Positions 28,401-37,400 of a DNA stretch of 64,000 nucleotides are shown here, one piece after another; positions within the stretch are counted from its first letter, which is position 1; each line of letters starts with the position of its first letter. This stretch comes from Rhabdophis nuchalis. Lineage: Eukaryota > Chordata > Lepidosauria > Squamata > Natricidae. Where the stretch lies: NCBI GenBank assembly GCA_039707465.1, contig CM077644.1, positions 199,675,962-199,739,961 on the forward strand, in the 5' to 3' direction. The position numbers were made by a program, and so were the translations under genes. Under the pieces are notes generated by a model. It made no database searches and had not been told where the DNA came from. It saw only the letters and a program-made list of their open reading frames with translations.

Positions 28401-31400
28401 TTACTGTTCTTCAGGTTATTGTCCCTTGAGGGGCACTAACTTGGGGGTGGGGGGTGGGGAGACGTCTATGATAATTCACTATAGCCAATTCACCATGGCC
28501 AACTCACTGCAGGACAACTTGCCACGACCAACTCGCCCTGGGACAACTCGCTGCAAGAGAAGAGTTATACTAATATCAAAGAAATAGTGGAATAGAAACA
28601 TTGAAGAAAGAATGCAAAAGGAGGGACAGAATGAAATGTGAATGGCAAAAATTAAAATATGTTTTTATTTATTTTAAATAATTAAATAGAATTATTAAAT
28701 TGTCCACCAGCGAGTTGTTCTACAGCGAGATGCCATGGAGGCCCTCTAGAGGCCGGAAACAGGCTCATTTCCGGACTTCCAGGAGGCCCATTTTTCACCC
28801 TCCCCAGGTTCCAGGGGCTTTCTTCAAGCTTCGGGGGGGGGGGGGAATGTTCCTACCCTGGGCTCTGAAGGCCCTCTGGAGGCCAGAAATAGGCCCATTT
28901 TTGGATTTCTGGGAGGCCCATTTTTCACCCTCCCAGAGTCTTCGTGCGGGCCCTGAACTTACCTGGTATGATTGAGGGATTGGCAGGGCCAGCTAGTCCT
29001 TCCAACTATCGGTTTGGCGAACCAGATGCAAAATTAGCATCTGATTCGCCTGAACTGGTCCAAGCCGGCTGAATCCCACCCTTCGTTATAACAGGATTTT
29101 TCTGAATTAGTTTAAATATTTATTTCCAAGCTTGTCTTTCTATTTATAGTAATTAAATTGGGTGAAGGATGCAGTTTCTAAAAAAAATGATCAGAAACTG
29201 TTCAGCAGATCATCCTCATAAAACTCAAATCAATATATGAGGCAGCAGAGAGAAAGGTAGTGCCTCTTAGGATGCAACATATATTGTTGTGGATTCTATT
29301 TGGATTGGCTTCCCACAAAGAAAGGAATCCCACTTAAAATGGATACTTATCATTTGAGAATCTACCACTTCATTGGGGAGAAGAGTTGGTGCTCCATGCA
29401 GGCAGTCAGATTCTTTCTGGTTCTTGAACCTTCCTGATTGTGATGCCTGTTTGAAAGATGGCTTAAGGGAATGGAGTGGGGCTTAGGTGACACTGCAGGA
29501 AGAATCATTTGTCTTTGTTTCTGGTGGCAGTAGTCAAACTACTGCTCTACAATAGCACTGTGGTCTTCTGGCTAATGTAACACCATCATATGATCATGAT
29601 CATGATACTGATAAGTTATGTTCCACTATTCCAGAAAGCCCTCAGAGTAAGCCATGACCATATTGCCAAAAATTGGGAGCATGTACATTTATTTTTGCAA
29701 ATGATTTTTAGCATTGTAAAGTAAAAAGTGCAAGATTTAGCACACATATTTGCACGGCAGGTTGTAATATACAAATATTTCTGATAAGGTTGACAAAAAG
29801 AACTATAGATTTAAGGAAAACCAGCTTTGATATTAATAAGGTTGCATAAATCCAATATAGGTATTTCCATCTTCAAAAAAACAATGATAATATTGAATAA
29901 AACAAGTGACAATGACAAGGATTTGTCCATCTTTTCACATCTGGTTCTGTGAACCATCAGTTGATCTTTTCTAAGAACCTCAGTTAACAAAAAAGCTTTC
30001 TGTAAAATGGCATTTCAGTGCTGTATTCATTGTTTCAGACCATGATTAATAATTGGTTTATTGGGATGCCATCTTAAATGGAAGGTAAGGAGCCTGGAAC
30101 TGCCTCCAGCTCCTCTTTCTACCTGCTTTCTTGTATTTAAAATCAGGAACATGTTACTGAGTGAGAGAACATGCCAGTCAGGGAAGAAAATACAGATGTG
30201 ATCACAGAGGATCAGAGTTGTACAACCTTGGGCATTTTATGTCTGAAAGCTGATTCACACATGTGTAATTCCATGACACAACCAGTTACCGTATTTTTCA
30301 GAGTATAAAAGGTACCAAGATTTTGAAGAGGTAAATTAAAAAAAAAAGTTTTTGCAGGCTGCAGACCTCCCAAACGCTCTGCACGCCTCGATTTTTTGTG
30401 AAAAACAGGGCATGCAGAGAATTTGAGAGGCCTGCAAAGTGGGGGCAAAAACAAGCTGGGGGCTGGGGGGGGAGCAAAAACAAGCAACAAATGGCCATTT
30501 TTCACTCGTTTTTGCCCTCCCCATCCTCCAGGAACACTTTGCAGGCCTCCCAAACCCTCTACATGGTCATTTTTGTGAAGGGGTTTTGGGAGGCCAGAAA
30601 TGCTGTATTCAGTGTATAAGACACACCCAAGTTTTCACCCTCTTTTTGGGGGGAAAAAGTTGCATCTTATACTCAGAAAAATACGGTAAGTGAATTGGCA
30701 TCATTATATGAAGTGAAGCTTTAATAGCCAAGCACACGGAAAGCAAAAATCAAATTTCTTTGTAGCAATTAAGCCCATAAACTCTGAAAGATAAATTTAA
30801 TAAGTATTTAGAGATTATTTAGGGGATATTGGTACTTTTATCTTCATAATGTGGAACACCGTAGTAACTGTATTTTCAAAAACCATTGAACTGTAGTTTG
30901 GACAACTGGGCACTTTTTAGCTTAGTGTGTTGTGAAAACACAATATGAGAGCTAGGTTTATGGTTCAGTGTGTCATATAAATCTTGAAATTGGGTTAATT
31001 GACTCAGTCATATAGGTATGCTTATACTTATATAGACACAGCTACATAAATGACCAGTAACTGCAGGAAAATGTTTTTTCCCCACAGATTAGCATTCCAA
31101 ACCCATTTCTTTTTTAGTCATAAAAAATAAAACATGCAAAGAGAGAGAAAAGTAAAAGATTGACTGCTTACCATAACCATAATAACTGTGTTTAGTTCTC
31201 TTTTTAGTAGTGAATATATTTATTGTTTTATTTTAAGTGAAATTATTACTTTGATAACTGTTCTACTTTATTTTCTTTTTAGGACTTGTCTTAATCCCAG
31301 GAGCAGCAATTGGCCAAATCATAAGTGGTACCTTAATTTCCAAACTGCAAATGAATTGCAAAACTATAATCAAGTTTATTATTGGTACTTGTACGCTGGC

Positions 31401-34400
31401 GCTACTATTAAACATGGTGTTTGCATTTGCAAAATGTGGGAATGAACCATTTGCTGGTGTTTCTGAAACATATAATGGGCAAGTATATGATTAAAAGTAT
31501 ATGTTGAAATATATAATGGCCACAAGATGGGGAATTAAATCAAATATTCTTCAGAATTCATTTTATGCTTTATATTTTTATACATCTCAGAGATAATGAA
31601 ACAAATCAAAAATATATTTCCATCACATTGTCTTTATGGGAAAAGTGGTAAGCAAAACAAATAGGAAAAATAGAAGACGTAAGACAAAACAACTACAACT
31701 ACTCATTATACTCTACATCATCAGAGCTTATTGTTTTTGTGAATCAATTCACTTTTCATTCGCATCCTTGTTTTGTAAATTAGTCCTCATTCATTCTCCC
31801 AATGACTCTACAGGTAGTGCTCAGTTAACAATCCTTCATTCAGCATCCATTCAAAGTAACAACAAAGCTGAACAGGTGGGAGTTATAATCAGTCCTCAAA
31901 GTATTTAAAAGCTGCCCCAATGCTGGTAGTCCTCAACTTACAATTAAGCACAACATTTGTTAGTGAATTTTGCCTCATTTTACGACCTTTCTTGCCACAG
32001 ATGTGAATCACTGCTGTTGTTAACTTAGTAACGTGGTTGTTAAGTGAATCTGGCTTCCCCATTGACATTGCTTGTCTGAAGGTCATAAAAGGTAATCACT
32101 GGGACGCTGCAACAGTCATAAATAATCGCCAGTTGCCAAGCATCCGAGTTTTGATCAACGTGAACATAGGGATGTTGAAATGGTCGTAAATGCGAAAAAT
32201 TGTCCTAAGTCACTTTTTTTCAGTGCTGTTGTAACTTTGAATGGGCACTAAATGAACTGTTATAAGTTGAGGACTACCTTTATACCAGGGATGTCCAAAC
32301 TTGGGAACTTTAAGACTTGTGGACTTCAACTCCCAGAATTCATGACTGCTGTATACCCACAGTCATGTGATCACAATCTGGGCACCTGGCAACTGGTTTA
32401 TACTTATGGTGGTTGCAGTGATCATGCGATCACCATTTGTAACCTTCCCTGCTGGCTTTCTTAGTGGAAAAGGAAGTGTTGCAAGTGAGTCAGGTATGTC
32501 TCCCCTACCCACACACTCTCCCTGAACCTTGCTGCATTCACTCCGAACCTTCCCAGCCACTCGTCTATCCTCACACACATTCCTCCAACCGTTAGCAATT
32601 ATTGTGTTTTCCCGAAAATACAACATGTCCTGCTAATAAGCCCAATTGGGCTTTTCAGGGCATGTACCGCAAAAGGTCCTCCCGCCAAAACTAAGCCCTC
32701 CCCCAACCATTTAAGCACAAAAAGAGCCTGCCACAAAAACAGCAGCCGGCCAGCAAAGCGATCACCCCCCCTGCCCTAGCCTGTTCCCTCTTGTGCAAAA
32801 AAACACCACCCCACCCCAATTGTAAAGGCCTGCTTCTCTTCCCTGGCCTCCCTTTAGCATGGGGGTGGGGATGGGGGAGAAACGAGGTGTGCCTCTTACC
32901 TGTCCAACCCAGCTGTGTTCCTTGCCCTTTCATCCAGTGAATCCTCTTGTAAAAAAACCCTCATGAGTTCAACTTGTGAGGTGTTTTATAAAAAACCTAG
33001 AAACCATCTCCATGAACTGCAGTAGTCTCCTATTTCTTTGAGGAATAATAAATAAATGAGGAATATAGGTTTTAAAAAAAAAAAAAAGAATTCTCACATA
33101 CATTGCAGTGACTTTAGAAATATTTAGCTCCAATTTTCATGGTTATTAATGAATAAAAACATGCTATTATGGAAAGTTTATTTTTTTATTTTATTTATGT
33201 ATTATTTCTCTGTTTCAGGACAGGCACGTTATTAAACTTGACAGCACCCTGCAATGCCCATTGTAGATGTTTGCGTTCAGACTTTTTGCCCATCTGTGGT
33301 GCAGATGAAATCCAGTATTTTTCTCCATGTTATGCAGGATGTACTGCTGTGCTTCCTCAAAAGCATGGAAAGGTATGTTATGCTATGAAAGTGGATGCTC
33401 ACTCTACATCAAATTTAAGTTCTGAATGTTAAAAATGATTTAGCCATGTGTCTGGTTTAAAATGTACCAATCAGAATAGAGCTGGAAGGGACTTTAGATG
33501 TCTTCTAGTCCAGCCCCTTGCTCTAGCAAAGCATTTCAAACAAGTTGAACCTATACCATTTCGAACAAGTGCAGTCTCTTTTTAAAAACCTCCAGTGATG
33601 AAGCATCCACAACTTCTGATGGCAAGTTGTTCCACCGATTAATTGTCCTCACTTTAAGGAAGTGCCTTCCTTAACTCCAGATTGTTTTTCTCCTTGATTA
33701 GTTCCCATCCACTGTTCCCACTGTTTCTTGTCTGGTGCTTTGGAAAAGAAACCAAATCATTATAATTATCAAATCGGTATCATTAGCAATCCATTGAACT
33801 TTGGCCAAGTCAGTAGCTAAGTTGGACTACTTGGAAAAATAAAACAAACAGACAAGAAACCCAGACAGTAACAAGGGGACATAGGAAGACAAATGAAATA
33901 CCTATCCTCAATGATGGCCTGACTTGCTAGACTAATCAATCAAGCTGCAACATTTTATTTCAGTTTAGCAGAGAATAATACGAAACTCAGTGTTGAACTG
34001 TTGGCTTCTTGGTGTTATCTAAATTTGATTGTTTTCCTGTAGCCTGGTAACCATACATCTGCAGGAAAACAACCAAGCTCAGAAAATACCAGGAACTTAA
34101 TGTGTTCTTAATATTTTCTGTTGACATAAATGCAAAGTGGAGAACAGAAGAACAGCTATTTGGATTTTAAAGAAACAATCCACATACGGAAATGGATATC
34201 ATTTATTTATTTAAATTTGTATCCCGCCCTTCTCCACAGAGGACCCAGGGCGGCGCACAGGAAATTTAAAAGACATACAAAATACAATAAATATAATTTA
34301 AAAGACCATTAAATAAACCTATCCTGCGCTAAAACCAAATTTTAAAAACCCAATTTAAAACTACCTAAAAGTCCCCATGGGAGGTTAGGCTAGGCCGGCT

Positions 34401-37400
34401 TGTTGAAACAAATATGTCTTGAGACATTGGCGGAAGAGGCGGAGGTCGGTGATGGCACGTAATTCAGGGGGTAGGTCATTCCAGAGGGCTGGACCCGCCA
34501 CAGAGAAGGCTCTTCCCCTGGGTGTCACCAGTCGGCATTGTCCGGCCGACGGCACCCTGAGAAGGCCCTCTCTGTGGAAGCGTATCGGTCTAAGGGATGT
34601 ATGGGGCAGGAGGCGGTCTCGCATATAACTAGGCCCCGAGCCATGGAGCGCTTTAAAGATAGTTGTCAGAACCTTGAAGCGCACTCAAAAGACCACAGGA
34701 AGCCAATGCAGCTCGCGCAGTATCGGTGTTATGTGGGAGCATCTAGTGGCTCCCATAATCACCCGTGCGGCTGCGTTTTGGACTAGCTGTAGCTTTCAAG
34801 TGCACCTCAAGGGAAGCCCCATGTAGAGAGCATTACAGTAGTCGAGTCGGGACGTCACGAGAGCTTGAGTGACTGTGCGAAGGGCAGCCCGGTCCAGTAA
34901 GGGGCGCAATTGGCGCATCAGGCGTACCTGATGAAACGCCCCCCTGGCCACGGCCGCCACATGGTCCTCCATGGACAGCCGGGAATCCAGGAGGACACCC
35001 AAGTTGCGCGCCCTCTCCACGGGGGCCAGTGTTTCGCCCCCAATGGCCAGAGTTGGAGTAATCTGGCTGAACCGGGGTGCCGGAAACCACAGCCACTCAG
35101 TCTTGGCAGGGTTGAGCTTGAGTTTGTTACCACCCATCCAGATCCGTACGGCTTCCAAACACCGGGACAGCACTTCGGCGGCATCGTTGGGGTGGTTTGG
35201 GGTGGATATGTACAGCTGAGTGTCATCAGCGTACAGGTGGTACTCCACCCCAAAACCACGGATGATCTCACCCAGCGGCTTCATATATGTATTGAAAAGG
35301 AGGGGCAAGAGGACCGACCCCTGAGGAACCCCACATAAGAGAGGCCTCGAGGTCGACCTCTGCCCTCCCGTCAACACATATTGCGACCGACCAGAGAGGT
35401 AGGACGAGAACCACCGCAAAACAGTGCCTCCCAGCCCCAACCCCCCCAGTCGGTGCAATAGGATACCATGGTCGATGGTATCAAAAGCTGCCGAGAGGTC
35501 TAATAGGACTAGGATAGAGGAATAACCTCTATCCCACGCCCTCCAGAGATCATCAACCAACGCGACCAATGCCGTCTCGGTGCTGTGACCGGGTCGGAAG
35601 CCGGACTGGCGCGGGTCTAGATAATCAACTTCCTCCAGGTGTCGCGGAAACTGTTGGGCTACCACACTCTCAACAACCTTCACCAAAAAGTGAAGGTTGG
35701 AGACCGGACAATAGTTCTCTAATAAAGCTGGGTCCAGGGACGGCTTCTTGAGGAGGGGCCTCACTACCGCCTCTTTCAAGACGGGAGGCAGGGACCCCTC
35801 ACTCAAAGATGCGTTGACAATGCCCTGGAGCCAGCCTCGTGTCGTCTCCCAGGATGCCAGTACAAGCCAGGAGGGACAGGGGTCCAATAAACATGTGGTC
35901 GCCCTAAGTTTCCTTGACAACCTGTCCATATCCTCGGTGGTAACAAAGTCAAACTCCTCCCAAGAAGGAGCCTCAAGACTAGTCTCGGACAGTCCCACAG
36001 GACCACTGTCGACGGAGGGTAGCTCATTCCGAATCCGAGTGATTTTCTCCTGCAGATAAATCCCAAATTCCTCTGCTCGCCCTTGCAGAGGGGCTTCCCA
36101 CGGCCTCTGATGAAGGAGGGAGCGGGTCACCCCAAACAGGGCGGCAGGGCGGTTATCTGCGGATGCAATAAGGGGGCACAATACTCACGTTTGGCCACCC
36201 TTATCGCCACTAAGTAAGCCCTAATATGGGTTCTCACTAGTGTTCGGTCGGCTTCGGAGCGAGAGGATCTCCATCTGCTTTCTAGGCGTCTCTTGTGGCG
36301 TTTCATCCCCCGAAGCTCCTCAGTAAACCAGGGAGCCTGGGTGATTCGTCGCCGCAAGAGAGGCCGCAAGGGCGCGACTCTATCATATCATACCTAGAAT
36401 TTAGATGTGGCGCCATTGGTTTATTTAAGGGCCATTGAACTGGCTGAACAAATATGTTGCTATGATCATCAAATGTTCCACAATTACTTTTAGGAATAGA
36501 ACACTTGCTACAAGAACAATTTTTACTTTACAACTGACTGAATAGTTAGTTATTCAATCTTGCTATATGTTGTCTGTGTATATCTGTAACGTTTTGAAAT
36601 CAATTTATTTTGCTGTTGAATGAATTTTCAATTAGTTTTGGACAAATTGGTTACTTATTTTGTTTATCTGTATTTTTTAACGCACTATTTATAGCACTAC
36701 AGCAATTGTTCCTGTGTTGTGAATCCCATAGTTGAAATTGAGAGTACCGTCCATGGAGCCACTTCTGGAAAATGTAAATCTAAGTGCACAGTCCTACCTT
36801 GGTTCCTTAGCTTCTTCTTTTTTGCGGTTGTTTTTACTTTTATGGCCGTTACACCAACAACTGTGGCCATTCTCAGGTAGTTATAATACTGCTTTTATTT
36901 TATTTTTTAATTTTGTAAAATGCAATACAGTACAGGATTTCTTTTTTTTAAAAAAGCATGAACTTGTTTCTTCTATCGTTCCTTTGCAAACACGCCAAAT
37001 TATTTGTACAGTGAGGAAATGATTTCCATAATATGCAAATGTGAAAATCTGAGTCTGATTCCTGGTGCTAGGGCATTCTGGGAAATTAAATTGACAACCT
37101 AGTGTTGAAGAAAGTGTTCAAGAATGCAGAGGTCAACAGTAGATTCTCCACAAAACTACTGGGATGTCCAGCTATTTCAAACATTGAGCTGAATATATTC
37201 AAACAGAATACTAATTTCTAACTATAGCTAAGAATTAAAATGTAACCAAAAAGAATAATAGAATAACAGAGTTGGAAGGGTAGCAGGTTTTCTAGTCCCA
37301 CCTCCTGCTCAAGCAGGAAATTCTATACCATTTCAGACAAATGGTATAGAATCTCTTCTTAAAAACCTTCAGGGTTGCAGCAACCATAACCTATGGAGGC

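Larger units (their letters stand above)
28204..31282 (+). other. SLCO4C1: SLCO4C1 intron 7
   Basis: A 3079-bp intron with two GC-rich repeat regions (28440-29085 and 30287-30687). Around 28490-28560 lies a degenerate run of CAACTCGC-type units found in squamate repeats. 29090-30280 and 30690-31280 show nothing recognised. Confidence 0.85.
33373..36694 (+). other. SLCO4C1: SLCO4C1 intron 9
   Basis: A 3322-bp intron, about two thirds of which is one antisense L3-type LINE (34199-36378), plus a CR1 3' end. Its acceptor CTATTTATAG has a weak pyrimidine tract. The LINE ends about 315 bases before exon 10. Confidence 0.85.

Noticed and set aside
31482..31483. GT just downstream of exon 8 as the donor
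   Set aside because: Shifts the frame into a TAA within exon 9 and loses the conserved YNGTG.
34796..36181. 461-codon open frame as a host gene
   Set aside because: It is LINE reverse transcriptase (YADDTQLY, CGVPQGSV) with repeats of the same sequence elsewhere in the window.
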